This document shows positions 8,135 through 16,698 of a stretch of 57,249 nt of DNA, one piece after another. Both the position numbers and the translations under genes were made by a program. The notes beneath the pieces are model-generated. The model was given only the letters and a program-made list of their open reading frames with translations. It made no database searches and had not been told where the DNA came from. Every line of letters starts with the position of its first letter. Positions within the stretch are counted from its first letter, which is position 1. This stretch comes from an uncultured Lachnospiraceae bacterium (GTDB lineage: Bacteria; Bacillota; Clostridia; Lachnospirales; Lachnospiraceae), in contig CATOOV010000017.1 in assembly GCA_951801955.1 (NCBI GenBank), forward strand, positions 1-57,249, written 5' to 3'.

Positions 8135-9436
8135 ATGTTGCAGAGAAAGAATGGCCAAAAAGTAAAGCGGCCACTGAAAAATAAGATTATCCTGGCGGTT
8201 TTTGGGATTTGCCTTATGATTGATATTTTTTGTGTGGTCTTTAATTATGGAAAATATGTATCGATAAACAGCGATTATACCACAGAATTGGCAGAAACTA
8301 TTATCAATACCTGCCGTCTGGTGATGGATGGAGACCAGGTGGAAGAGTATTTAAACACCGGAAAACGAGATACAAATTATTATGTGATATGGAACAAGTT
8401 GATTGATTACCGCAACACCAATAAAAATATTATGAAGTTGAGCGTGGTGAATTTCCAAGAAGATGGCGGTACCTATGTATTTGATACTGACTTGACACAG
8501 GAGGGGGCTTTTTTGGGGGATTTCCGCCCCTACGATGTGAGGCAGGAGGAAGTAAAAAATGACCTGATCAACTATACGATGGAGCAGTCCCTTGTGTATA
8601 ACAGCCATACGGATATTTATATTCCCATTAAATCTCTTTACAATATTCCGGTGGCATATGTGGTGGCGGGTATTTCCACTGACACGATACATACCCAGCA
8701 GCGTGAGTATTTGCTGGGTATGGCATTCAGTATCACGGGCATTACATTGTTGTCAGGGATTATTTTAATTTTGTTTATGTACAAGAATATTATAATTCCC
8801 ATCAACACCATGGCTGCCGCTGCTGAAAATTATGCAAAAAATGTGGAGGAAGATGTTAAGGTTTCACCTTTACAGCAAATCCATATCAAAACAGAAGATG
8901 AATTGGAGCATCTCTGTGAATCCATGAGGAAGATGGAAAATGATATCCTGGTTTCTTCTGCGCGGCTGATCAATGCAACCTGGAACAGCAATCACGACAG
9001 TATGACCCAATTTTATAATAAGCGGTACTACCATGAGGTTTTATCCAAGATTGATAAGGAAGAGCAAGTAGGTATCATTTATTTGGATATAGATAATTTG
9101 AAGTTGATGAATGATACGTTTGGACATGACGAAGGAGACCAGATCATACTCCGGGCAGCGAATGTGATTCACCAGTATGAGCAACTAGGGGTTGAGTGCT
9201 GCCGGGTGGGCGGTGATGAGTTTGTGATGATTTTGCGGGAAACTACGGCAGAATTTGTAGAAAATCTTGTAAGACGGCTACGGGCGGACAAACACAATAC
9301 GCTATTAGACGCGTCTAAGGATTTTATATGCCGTTTGGCAGTTGGCGGCGCTTTTCGGCGGGGGAATGAATCCGTGGCAGATACCATAAAGAGAGCCGAG
9401 GAGGAGATGTATCGAAATAAACATGCAAGAAGATAA
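8135..9436 (+). CDS. Membrane diguanylate cyclase (GGDEF)
   Basis: 433 residues from the ATG at 8135. A GTG at 8096 is in frame but lies inside the intercistronic hairpin with no ribosome site, whereas GAGGAG precedes 8135 closely. Layout: transmembrane segment at about 18-38, an extracellular sensor of about 150 residues, a second membrane segment at about 200-225, a HAMP-like linker, then a GGDEF domain. The intact GGDEF motif is near 359-363, with the metal-binding LDIDNLKLMND region before it. The RxxD inhibitory site normally five residues upstream of GGDEF is absent (the residues are VECCRV). It makes c-di-GMP from two GTP at the membrane. The preceding lipoprotein is its probable sensory partner. 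Confidence 0.88.
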   Translation: MLQRKNGQKVKRPLKNKIILAVFGICLMIDIFCVVFNYGKYVSINSDYTTELAETIINTCRLVMDGDQVEEYLNTGKRDTNYYVIWNKLIDYRNTNKNIMKLSVVNFQEDGGTYVFDTDLTQEGAFLGDFRPYDVRQEEVKNDLINYTMEQSLVYNSHTDIYIPIKSLYNIPVAYVVAGISTDTIHTQQREYLLGMAFSITGITLLSGIILILFMYKNIIIPINTMAAAAENYAKNVEEDVKVSPLQQIHIKTEDELEHLCESMRKMENDILVSSARLINATWNSNHDSMTQFYNKRYYHEVLSKIDKEEQVGIIYLDIDNLKLMNDTFGHDEGDQIILRAANVIHQYEQLGVECCRVGGDEFVMILRETTAEFVENLVRRLRADKHNTLLDASKDFICRLAVGGAFRRGNESVADTIKRAEEEMYRNKHARR

Positions 9437-9505
9437 ATAGCGTTTCGGGAATGGTTCGTCCTGTTTTGGGAATACTAAACCAAAAACAGAAATGAGGTTC
9501 CTATC

Positions 9506-10735
9506 ATGAAAACGTTTCATCAGTTATATTTGGATATTTTAAGGCAGAAAACAGGTGGGGAGCGCACATTGGATGAAGAATTTGATCCATACCATATGGA
9601 TTGCCTTCTTCATCCAGAAAAGTACGCTCCTGTTATTTTTACAGAACAATGCGAACAGTGTGCTTATGAGCGTGCCTGTGAAAATAGCTGTATTTTTGAT
9701 GCATTTGAACGAGATGAAAACGGAAAAGTAACCATCAACCCTCAAAAGTGTATTGGCTGCGGCGCCTGTGTGGACGCCTGCCGGTTAGAGAAACTGGTAG
9801 CAAATAAAGATATCGTTCCAGTCCTTGAGGCAATTAGGGAGAAAAAGCTGGAAGTTTATGCACTGATTGCGCCAGCCTTTTTGGGACAGTTTGGAGAGGA
9901 AGTTACAGCAGGAAAGCTCCGTACTGCTTTTAAGGCAATGGGGTTCCAAGGTATGGTGGAGGTAGCTGTCTTTGCAGATATCCTCACCTTAAAGGAGGCA
10001 CTGGAATTTGATGCCAATATCCACAAAGAACAGGATTATCAGCTTACAAGCTGCTGTTGCCCGGTTTGGATAGGCATGATCCGAAAAATATACCATGAAC
10101 TGATTCCCCATGTGCCAGGCGCAGTGTCCCCAATGGTTGCGGCAGGCCGTGTGGTAAAACAATTGCATCCAGATGCCATAACCGTGTTTATTGGTCCTTG
10201 CATGGCAAAAAAAGCGGAGGCGAGAGAAAAGGACATTTCGGATGCGGTGGATTATGTACTGACATTTCAGGAAGTACAGGACATGTTTGAGGTGGCGCAG
10301 ATTTATCCAGAGGAGCTTGGGGAAGATGAGAAAGAACATTCCTCACGTGCTGGAAGGCTCTATGCCCGGACTGGCGGAGTCAGCGAGGCAGTATGCCTTA
10401 CGGTAAAACAATTAAACCCCAATCGGAAAATTGAGGTGAAAGCAGAGCAGGCAGACGGCGTGCCGGCATGCCGCGCTATGATAGAACGCCTGAAAAGCGG
10501 CAAGACTAAAGCTAATTTTTTTGAGGGAATGGGCTGCAACGGCGGTTGTGTGGGAGGTCCTAAACGGATGATTGGCATGGAGGAAGGAAAGAAAAATGTG
10601 GACCATTATAGTGACCGTGCCGAGTATAAAACCCCCCTGGAAAATCCCTTTGTCTTGGAGCTTCTCACGCGGCTTGGTTTCCAGACGGTAGAAGAGTTTT
10701 TGGAAAAAAGTGATCTTTTGGTGCGGAAATTGTAA
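9506..10735 (+). CDS. [FeFe]-hydrogenase homologue, putative sensory or group D type
   Basis: 409 residues. Two [4Fe-4S] sites come first: C49-x2-C52-x5-C58-x3-C62 and C82-x2-C85-x2-C88-x3-C92. The H-cluster domain follows with all three signature loops: TSCCCPVW (181-188), GPCMAKKAE (230-238) and EGMGCNGGCVGG (340-351). Loop 1 has one more cysteine than the textbook TSCCPGW. There is no NADH-, PAS- or membrane-linked domain and no partner subunit nearby, unlike bifurcating hydrogenases. Such stand-alone forms are usually grouped as putative sensory or group D hydrogenases of uncertain physiology. It lies 69 bases after a diguanylate cyclase. Hydrogen sensing or H2/ferredoxin turnover are both possible. 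A TGAAA-ACG-TTTCA palindrome overlaps its start codon. Confidence 0.87.
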   Translation: MKTFHQLYLDILRQKTGGERTLDEEFDPYHMDCLLHPEKYAPVIFTEQCEQCAYERACENSCIFDAFERDENGKVTINPQKCIGCGACVDACRLEKLVANKDIVPVLEAIREKKLEVYALIAPAFLGQFGEEVTAGKLRTAFKAMGFQGMVEVAVFADILTLKEALEFDANIHKEQDYQLTSCCCPVWIGMIRKIYHELIPHVPGAVSPMVAAGRVVKQLHPDAITVFIGPCMAKKAEAREKDISDAVDYVLTFQEVQDMFEVAQIYPEELGEDEKEHSSRAGRLYARTGGVSEAVCLTVKQLNPNRKIEVKAEQADGVPACRAMIERLKSGKTKANFFEGMGCNGGCVGGPKRMIGMEEGKKNVDHYSDRAEYKTPLENPFVLELLTRLGFQTVEEFLEKSDLLVRKL

Positions 10736-10746
10736 TATCGTTTCTT

Positions 10747-10864
10747 CCCGCGAGCATTGTACCCAAGGGGCACTTAGGAAAATCGCCATGTTTCCATGGA
10801 TATTTGACGGTGCTATGCGCCAATGGCGCATGTCAAGCATGGACCAAAACGGAGTGCAGACAAC
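10747..10864 (+). repeat. Dispersed repeat family R2, copy b (full length)
   Basis: Contains CCCAAGGGGCACTTAGGAAA, then CCATGTTTCCATGG, TATTTGACGG, GCGC-CAAT-GGCGC and AAACGGAGTGCAGACAAC. It aligns block for block with 37534-37656. The element has several short palindromes but no credible reading frame. Confidence 0.75.
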
Positions 10865-11010
10865 CCCTTGACTTTTACAGGCAATTTTCTTAAGTGTTGG
10901 CGGCTCTTATTCGGCGTTGACGGAAGTAGAGAAAAGAAAAATATTTTGCCGTATTGTGGCACAAAACAAGTTTCATACCCTGCTAGCCTTCTTACAGGGA
11001 AATTTTATTA

Positions 11011-11086
11011 TATAAAACCCACAAAAATATGTCCTAATAAGCGTAATTATTTGGAAATTTTTGTGGGTTTTGTATATGTTTTTTTT
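11011..11086 (+). terminator. Rho-independent terminator upstream of araR
   Basis: TATAAAACCCACAAAAAT (11011-11028) pairs with ATTTTTGTGGGTTTTGTA (11057-11074); TATG and eight T follow. It lies about 275 bases after the hydrogenase stop and insulates araR. Confidence 0.85.
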
Positions 11087-11099
11087 GTTGCAAAAAATT

Positions 11100-11131
11100 G
11101 CTTGTCTTTACATCCATACAAGTTGTAAAAT
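11100..11131 (+). promoter_or_regulatory. araR promoter with embedded 24-bp operator
   Basis: The -35 TTGTCT (11102-11107) and -10 TAAAAT (11126-11131) are 18 bases apart. A 24-bp imperfect palindrome at 11100-11123, with arms CTTGT and ACAAG and the right half CCATACAAGT, overlaps the -35 and the spacer. The same arrangement is found before araA. This implies autorepression. Confidence 0.7.
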
Positions 11132-11176
11132 AGAGAAAGATAGCAACAGCGTCAATACGGAAAGGACACGTGGAAC

Positions 11177-12301
11177 ATGGCAAAGGGTGATGGTCAGAAA
11201 TTAAAGTATTTTACGCTGGCGGAAGATTTAAAGCGCATGATACTTGACGGCGGTATTCAGGCAGGGGAGAGGCTTCCCTCTGAAAACGAGCTGTCGGAGC
11301 GTTATCAAATCAGCCGCCATACTGTGCGCAAAGCGCTGTCGATTCTGGCGAATGAAGGTTATATTTATGCAGAGCATGGAAAAGGTACCTTCTGTTCTGA
11401 GCTTGTGCGCCATACCAAGACTTCCCGAAACATCGCAGTGGTGACTACCTATCTGTCGGACTATATTTTTCCTAAAGTGGTACAGGGGATTGACAGTGTC
11501 TTGACAGAAAAGGGCTACAGCATTATCTTAAAAAATACCCGTAATTCCAGAAAAGCAGAGGCAAAGTGTTTGGAAGAATTGTTGCAGAAGGATATTGAGG
11601 GATTGATTATTGAACCCAGTAAAAGTGAGATTTTCTGCAAACATATTTCCTTATATGAACGATTGGAACAGTTTGGAATCCCCTATGTGTTTATCCAGGG
11701 ATGTTATGAACAGATGAAAAACAAGCCGCAGGTGCGTATGGATGACTGCAAAGGGGGATACCTTGTCACGAATTATCTGATTTCTTTGGGACACAGACAT
11801 ATTATCGGTGTGTTTAAAGCGGATGACGCCCAAGGGCGGGAACGCCACCGGGGATATGTACAGGCGCTGCAGGAGGAGGGGATTTTATATGACCCAGATA
11901 ACATTATTTGGTTTCATACAGAAGACCGCGCTATCAAGCCTTTTGTGGCACTTCAGGAACTGGTACGCCAAAAGAAAGAATTTGATGCGGTGGTATGCTA
12001 TAATGACCAGATTGCCGTGGAGGTAGTCAAAGCTTTGGAAGAGTGCCACATTCATGTTCCGGAGCAGGTATCTGTTACGGGATATGACAATTCTTTTATT
12101 GCAGAAAACAGCCGGGTTAAATTGACCACAATTGCCCATCCCCAGGATAAGCTTGGGGAAATGGCGGCAAAATTATTATTGGAGCTGATTCAGAATCCCA
12201 ATGCTTCTGTTTCGGAGAACAAAGTACTGATTGAGCCGGAGTTGATTGTACGGGAATCCTGCAAAAAGCAAGAACAAAAGCGTGCCTCTTATTTTTCTTA
12301 A
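11177..12301 (+). CDS. araR: Arabinose-responsive repressor, GntR-LacI hybrid
   Basis: 374 residues. The N-terminus (about 10-75) is a GntR-type winged helix (LPSENELSERYQISRHTVRK, then GKGTFCSE). The rest (about 85-365) is a LacI/GalR-type sugar-binding domain. This mix of a GntR DNA-binding domain and a LacI effector domain defines AraR of Firmicutes. It should block the araA operon and its own promoter until arabinose binds. The gene directly precedes araA in the same direction but has its own promoter, and both promoters carry the same 24-bp palindrome. The spacing of the half-sites differs from the 16-bp operator known from Bacillus subtilis. Confidence 0.92.
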   Translation: MAKGDGQKLKYFTLAEDLKRMILDGGIQAGERLPSENELSERYQISRHTVRKALSILANEGYIYAEHGKGTFCSELVRHTKTSRNIAVVTTYLSDYIFPKVVQGIDSVLTEKGYSIILKNTRNSRKAEAKCLEELLQKDIEGLIIEPSKSEIFCKHISLYERLEQFGIPYVFIQGCYEQMKNKPQVRMDDCKGGYLVTNYLISLGHRHIIGVFKADDAQGRERHRGYVQALQEEGILYDPDNIIWFHTEDRAIKPFVALQELVRQKKEFDAVVCYNDQIAVEVVKALEECHIHVPEQVSVTGYDNSFIAENSRVKLTTIAHPQDKLGEMAAKLLLELIQNPNASVSENKVLIEPELIVRESCKKQEQKRASYFS

Positions 12302-12311
12302 CCAAGGAATG

Positions 12312-12358
12312 ATACCCTCTGGGGCATCCCATTTTGCCATTCGGGGTGCAAAAGGTAT
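12312..12358 (+). repeat. Dispersed repeat family R3, copy b
   Basis: Runs from ATACCCTCTGGGGCATCC to GTGCAAAAGGTAT. It is nearly identical to the inverse of 37846-37893. The terminal ATACC and GGTAT are complementary. It lies between araR and the araA promoter. Confidence 0.65.
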
Positions 12359-12391
12359 GGTATAAAGAAATCATTTTTGTTAAGAAAAACA

Positions 12392-12429
12392 ACTTGTATT
12401 GACGACCATACAAGTAATAAAGTTAAAGT
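12392..12429 (+). promoter_or_regulatory. araA promoter and 24-bp AraR-type operator
   Basis: The operator at 12392-12415 has perfect 8-base arms ACTTGTAT and ATACAAGT around the core TGACGACC. The candidate -35 elements TTGTAT (12395) and TTGACG (12399) both lie inside it. The matching -10 is TAAAGT at 12418 or 12424. A repressor bound here would cover the -35. Confidence 0.75.
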
Positions 12430-12498
12430 ATAAGGACAGACGTAAGTCTGAAGCTGAAAAGCTATCGTAAAATTTAATTAATTTACAGGAGGGTTATC

Positions 12499-13998
12499 AT
12501 GAAATTACAGAGAAATTACAAGTTTTGGTTCTGCACAGGTTCACAGGATTTATATGGGGATGAATGTCTGAAAAACGTGGCAGAACATTCCAGAATCATT
12601 GTGGAGCAGTTAAACAAGTCCGGCGTACTTCCTTTTGAAGTAGTGTTAAAGCCCACATTGATCACCAACGAAGTAATCAGAAAGACCTTCAATGAGGCGA
12701 ACATTGATGAAGACTGCGCAGGCGTGATCGTATGGTGTCACACCTTCTCTCCTGCAAAATCCTGGATTTTGGGATTACAGGAGTACAGAAAACCGCTGCT
12801 TCACTTACATACACAGTTTAACGAAGAGATTCCCTATGATACCATTGATATGGATTTCATGAATGAGAATCAGTCTGCACACGGCGACCGTGAATGGGGA
12901 CATATGGTAACACGTATGGGTATTGAGCGTAAAGTTGTTGTTGGACACTGGACCAGCCAGGCTGTTCAGGAAAAGATCGCTTCTTGGATGCGCACAGCAA
13001 TCGGTATTGTTGAGAGCAGCCATGTCCGTGTGATGCGTGTAGCTGACAATATGAGAAACGTAGCAGTTACCGAGGGCGATAAGGTGGAAGCACAGTTGAA
13101 ATTTGGCTGGGAAGTAGACGCTTATCCAGTGAATGAGATTGCAGAAGCTGTAGGAGCAGTTTCAGAGTCTGATACCAACGCACTGGTAGATGAATATTAT
13201 GATAAATATGAAATTTTATTAGAGGGCAGGGACCCAGAAGAATTTAAGAGACACGTTGCCGTCCAAGCACAGATCGAACTTGGATTTGAGCGTTTCTTAG
13301 AGGAAAAGAATTATCAGGCAATTGTTACACATTTTGGTGACCTTGGAGCATTAAAGCAGCTTCCAGGACTTGCAATCCAGCGTTTGATGGAAAAAGGCTA
13401 TGGCTTTGGAGCAGAAGGTGACTGGAAAGTTGCAGCAATGGTCCGTATTATGAAATTGATGTCCGCAGGCATGAAGGATGCAAAGGGAACCTCCATGTTA
13501 GAGGATTATACATACAATTTAGTACCTGGCAAGGAAGGGATCCTGCAGGCCCACATGCTGGAAATCTGCCCAAGTATTTCTGAAGGACCGATCAGCATTA
13601 AGTGCCAGCCGCTCTCCATGGGTGACAGAGAAGATCCTGCACGTTTGGTATTTACTTCCAAAGAAGGAACTGGTATTGCAACTTCCCTGATCGACTTGGG
13701 AGACCGTTTCCGTCTGTTGATCAATACGGTAGATTGCAAGAAAGTAGAAAAACCAATGCCGAAGCTCCCAGTAGCAACTGCATTCTGGACACCGCAGCCT
13801 GATTTTGCAACTGGCTGTGAAGCATGGATCCTTGCAGGAGGCGCACACCACACAGCATTCTCCTATGATGTGACTGCAGAGCAGATGGGCGACTGGGCAG
13901 CAGCTATGGGAATCGAAGCTGTATTTATTGACAACAACACAACAATCCGCGACTTCAAGAAAGATTTGATGTTAGGAAACGTTGTATTCGGAAAATAA
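12499..13998 (+). CDS. araA: L-arabinose isomerase
   Basis: 499 residues, full length. It converts L-arabinose to L-ribulose in the cytoplasm. The start [12 protein letters not shown] is typical of the family. Expected metal and active-site regions are present: GFGAEGDWK (Glu), [11 protein letters not shown] (His) and [13 protein letters not shown] (His). A strong AGGAGG precedes the ATG. It is the first gene of a seven-kilobase catabolic operon with transaldolase, transketolase, a kinase and araD, all in one direction without an obvious terminator between them. Control by AraR is expected from the operator at 12392. Confidence 0.97.
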   Translation: MKLQRNYKFWFCTGSQDLYGDECLKNVAEHSRIIVEQLNKSGVLPFEVVLKPTLITNEVIRKTFNEANIDEDCAGVIVWCHTFSPAKSWILGLQEYRKPLLHLHTQFNEEIPYDTIDMDFMNENQSAHGDREWGHMVTRMGIERKVVVGHWTSQAVQEKIASWMRTAIGIVESSHVRVMRVADNMRNVAVTEGDKVEAQLKFGWEVDAYPVNEIAEAVGAVSESDTNALVDEYYDKYEILLEGRDPEEFKRHVAVQAQIELGFERFLEEKNYQAIVTHFGDLGALKQLPGLAIQRLMEKGYGFGAEGDWKVAAMVRIMKLMSAGMKDAKGTSMLEDYTYNLVPGKEGILQAHMLEICPSISEGPISIKCQPLSMGDREDPARLVFTSKEGTGIATSLIDLGDRFRLLINTVDCKKVEKPMPKLPVATAFWTPQPDFATGCEAWILAGGAHHTAFSYDVTAEQMGDWAAAMGIEAVFIDNNTTIRDFKKDLMLGNVVFGK

Positions 13999-14022
13999 GA
14001 AAAGAGTTGAAAATTGTTTGCC

Positions 14023-14056
14023 AAAGCGGAAGGTCACAAGGGGATCATTCCGCTTT
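14023..14056 (+). promoter_or_regulatory. Intercistronic stem-loop, araA to transaldolase
   Basis: AAAGCGGAA (14023-14031) and TTCCGCTTT (14048-14056) pair perfectly over 9 bp with a 16-base loop. No T tract follows, so read-through is expected. It may stabilise the araA message or lower downstream yield. Confidence 0.6.
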
Positions 14057-14083
14057 CGGCGAAAAGAAAGAGAGGAAGCAGAA

Positions 14084-14737
14084 ATGAAATTTTTTATCGA
14101 CACAGCAAATGTAGAGGATATCCGCAAAGCAAATGATATGGGAGTGATCTGCGGCGTTACCACAAATCCGTCCCTGATTGCAAAAGAAGGCAGAGATTTT
14201 AATGAGGTAATCAAAGAGATTACAACGATCGTGGATGGACCAATCAGCGGTGAAGTAAAGGCAACTACAGTGGATGCAGAAGGCATGATCAAGGAAGGGC
14301 GTGAGATTGCGGCAATCCATAAAAATATGATTGTAAAGATCCCTATGACAGTAGAAGGGTTAAAGGCAGTAAAAGTACTTGCAAAAGAAGGTATTAAGAC
14401 AAATGTAACATTAATCTTTTCTGCAAACCAGGCATTGCTTGCTGCAAAGGCAGGAGCGACTTATGTATCTCCATTCTTAGGACGTCTGGATGATGTGAGC
14501 CAGCCTGGGATTGATTTGATTGAAGATATTGTTACCATTTTCAGCAATTATGACATTGAGACGGAAATCATTGCAGCAAGTGTCCGCAATCCAATCCATG
14601 TAACGGACTGTGCCCTTGCTGGAGCGGATATTGCAACAGTTCCTTATGGCGTGATTGAGCAGATGACCAAGCATCCTCTGACAGACCAGGGAATTGAAAA
14701 GTTCCAGAAAGATTATAAAGCAGTATTCGGAGAGTAA
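14084..14737 (+). CDS. tal: Transaldolase (small TalC-type)
   Basis: 217 residues from the ATG at 14084, preceded by AGAGGAAG; an upstream in-frame start would run through the intercistronic hairpin. It is a compact TIM-barrel enzyme with the Schiff-base lysine in VKIP (Lys85). Two positions separate transaldolase from fructose-6-phosphate aldolase in this subfamily. Here they are Glu57 (GEVKATT) and Phe131 (SPFLGR), the transaldolase state; FSA has Gln and Tyr. It exchanges dihydroxyacetone units between sedoheptulose-7-P and fructose-6-P. Its place between araA and transketolase gives the operon a full pentose-phosphate branch. Database pipelines may label it FSA. Confidence 0.92.
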   Translation: MKFFIDTANVEDIRKANDMGVICGVTTNPSLIAKEGRDFNEVIKEITTIVDGPISGEVKATTVDAEGMIKEGREIAAIHKNMIVKIPMTVEGLKAVKVLAKEGIKTNVTLIFSANQALLAAKAGATYVSPFLGRLDDVSQPGIDLIEDIVTIFSNYDIETEIIAASVRNPIHVTDCALAGADIATVPYGVIEQMTKHPLTDQGIEKFQKDYKAVFGE

Positions 14738-14822
14738 TTACCAGGCAGTCAGCCCCAGCAGGAAGTGAGGCATGTGCCTTACAATACTGTTGGCGGGAAT
14801 TTATTTAATAAGGAGAATTTAC

Positions 14823-15662
14823 ATGGAAAACTTAGAACTGCAGAAAACTGCCAATGAAGTCCGCAAAGGAATTGTGACGGCTGTCCATGCTGCAAAAGCA
14901 GGACATCCAGGCGGCTCCCTCTCAGCGGCAGATGTATTCACATATTTGTATTTTGAAGAAATGAACATTGACCCCAAAGATCCCAAGAAGGCAGACCGTG
15001 ACCGCTTTGTGCTTTCTAAAGGGCATACGGCGCCAGGATTATATTCCACGCTTGCCAATCGGGGATATTTCCCAGTAGACGATTTAAAGACCCTTCGCCA
15101 GATCGGTTCCCATTTACAGGGGCATCCCTGTATTCAGCATACGCCGGGAATCGATATGTCAAGCGGTTCCCTGGGACAAGGAATCTCCGCCGCTGTGGGA
15201 ATGGCATTGTCGGCAAAACTGAGCAATGACGATTATCGCGTATACACCCTGTTAGGCGACGGTGAAATCCAGGAAGGACAGGTTTGGGAGGCTGCAATGT
15301 TTGCCGGACACCGGAAGCTGGATAATTTGGTAGTGATTGTAGACAACAATGGTCTTCAGATTGATGGAAAGGTAGAGGATGTATGCTCTCCTTATCCGAT
15401 TGATGATAAATTTAAAGCTTTTAATTTCCATGTGGTCAATGTGGAAGATGGAAATGATTATGACCAGCTTCGCGCTGCTTTTCAAGAGGCAAGAAAAACA
15501 AAAGGAATGCCGACAGCAATTGTCATGAAAACCGTAAAAGGAAAGGGTGTTTCCTTTATGGAAAATCAGGCTGGATGGCATGGAAAAGCTCCAAACGATG
15601 AAGAATATGCCATCGCAATGGAAGAATTAGGGAAAGCAGGTGAAGCATTATGCCAGAAGTAA
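14823..15662 (+). CDS. Transketolase, N-terminal subunit
   Basis: 279 residues from the ATG at 14823 with AAGGAG before it. This is the thiamine-diphosphate-binding half of a split transketolase: SKGHTAPGLYS, then the cofactor motif GDGEIQEGQVWEAAMF ending in VDNN. With the next gene it forms the enzyme that moves two-carbon units between xylulose-5-P and ribose-5-P or erythrose-4-P. The stop codon overlaps the start of the C-terminal subunit by 13 bases, which implies coupled translation. Splitting into two genes is common in clostridia. Confidence 0.95.
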   Translation: MENLELQKTANEVRKGIVTAVHAAKAGHPGGSLSAADVFTYLYFEEMNIDPKDPKKADRDRFVLSKGHTAPGLYSTLANRGYFPVDDLKTLRQIGSHLQGHPCIQHTPGIDMSSGSLGQGISAAVGMALSAKLSNDDYRVYTLLGDGEIQEGQVWEAAMFAGHRKLDNLVVIVDNNGLQIDGKVEDVCSPYPIDDKFKAFNFHVVNVEDGNDYDQLRAAFQEARKTKGMPTAIVMKTVKGKGVSFMENQAGWHGKAPNDEEYAIAMEELGKAGEALCQK

Positions 15663-16594
15663 AGAAGATCGCAACCAGGGACAGCTACGGAAACGCGCTG
15701 GTAGAGCTGGGAAAAGAGCATGACAATCTGGTAGTATTGGATGCGGATCTTGCAGCAGCTACCAAGACAGGCGTATTTAAGAAAGAATTCCCAGACAGAC
15801 ATATTGACTGTGGAATCGCAGAATGCAATATGATGGGAATTGCAGCAGGAATCGCTGCAACTGGAAAAGTTCCTTTTGTAAGTTCGTTTGCTATGTTTGC
15901 AGCAGGCAGGGCATTTGAGCAGGTAAGAAATTCTGTAGGCTATCCCCATTTGAATGTTAAAATTGGGGCGACCCATGCAGGCATCTCTGTAGGAGAAGAC
16001 GGGGCAACCCATCAATGTAACGAAGATATTGCATTGATGCGGACCATTCCAGGTATGACAGTAATCAATCCTTCCGATGATGTGGAAGCAAAAGCAGCAG
16101 TGAAAGCAGCATATGAGATGGATGGTCCAGTATATCTGAGATTTGGAAGGCTTGCAGTTCCTGTAATCAATGACGGGGCAGATTATAAATTTGAGGTCGG
16201 AAAAGGCGTTCTGTTAAAAGAGGGCAGCGATGTAACGATTGTTGCAACTGGACTGTGCGTAGGAGCCGCTTTGGAAGCAGCGGACAAACTTGCAGCAGAC
16301 GGCATCAGCGCAGAAGTGATTAATATTCATACCATTAAACCATTGGATGAGGAAATAATCTTGAACTCTGTGAAGAAAACAGGAAAAGTAGTAACCGCAG
16401 AGGAGCATTCCGTGATTGGCGGGCTGGGAAGCGCAGTTTGTGACTGTTTAAGCCAGAAAATGCCGGCTCCCGTGTGCAAGATCGGTGTAAATGACGTATA
16501 TGGAGAGTCTGGTCCAGCAGTGAAACTGTTGGAGAAATATGGGCTTGATGGCCAGGGAATTTATGAGAAGGTAAAAGCGTTTGCGGGAAAATAA
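15650..16594 (+). CDS. Transketolase, C-terminal subunit
   Basis: 314 residues. It contains the pyrimidine-binding domain of transketolase ([19 protein letters not shown] with the catalytic Glu, then [17 protein letters not shown]) followed by the C-terminal domain ([16 protein letters not shown]). It completes the N-terminal subunit, with which it overlaps by 13 bases. A 12-bp inverted repeat, CAGGTAACTGAA / TTCAGTTACCTG at 16624-16672, follows it before the kinase gene. Confidence 0.95.
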   Translation: MPEVKKIATRDSYGNALVELGKEHDNLVVLDADLAAATKTGVFKKEFPDRHIDCGIAECNMMGIAAGIAATGKVPFVSSFAMFAAGRAFEQVRNSVGYPHLNVKIGATHAGISVGEDGATHQCNEDIALMRTIPGMTVINPSDDVEAKAAVKAAYEMDGPVYLRFGRLAVPVINDGADYKFEVGKGVLLKEGSDVTIVATGLCVGAALEAADKLAADGISAEVINIHTIKPLDEEIILNSVKKTGKVVTAEEHSVIGGLGSAVCDCLSQKMPAPVCKIGVNDVYGESGPAVKLLEKYGLDGQGIYEKVKAFAGK

Positions 16595-16623
16595 TTAATA
16601 TCACAGTTGGAGAAACAAAAGTA

Positions 16624-16672
16624 CAGGTAACTGAAGACAGAATGATAGGGGTTTTTGTTTTTCAGTTACCTG
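16624..16672 (+). promoter_or_regulatory. Intercistronic stem-loop, transketolase to kinase
   Basis: CAGGTAACTGAA (16624-16635) and TTCAGTTACCTG (16661-16672) are perfect 12-base complements around a 25-base loop that ends in a T-rich stretch. The T run is inside the loop, not after the stem, so it is unlikely to terminate fully. Confidence 0.55.
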
Positions 16673-16698
16673 AATTGGAATATGGAGGGATTTTTCAA

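Noticed and set aside
9506-9520. cre-like palindrome TGAAA-ACG-TTTCA at the hydrogenase start codon
   Set aside because: It fits the cre consensus only partly (two mismatches at one end) and coincides with codons 1-5, so chance is likely; noted but not called.
10823-11128. Plus-strand ORF of 101 codons between the hydrogenase gene and araR
   Set aside because: It runs through an R2 repeat, a terminator and the araR operator, with no ribosome site and no family resemblance.
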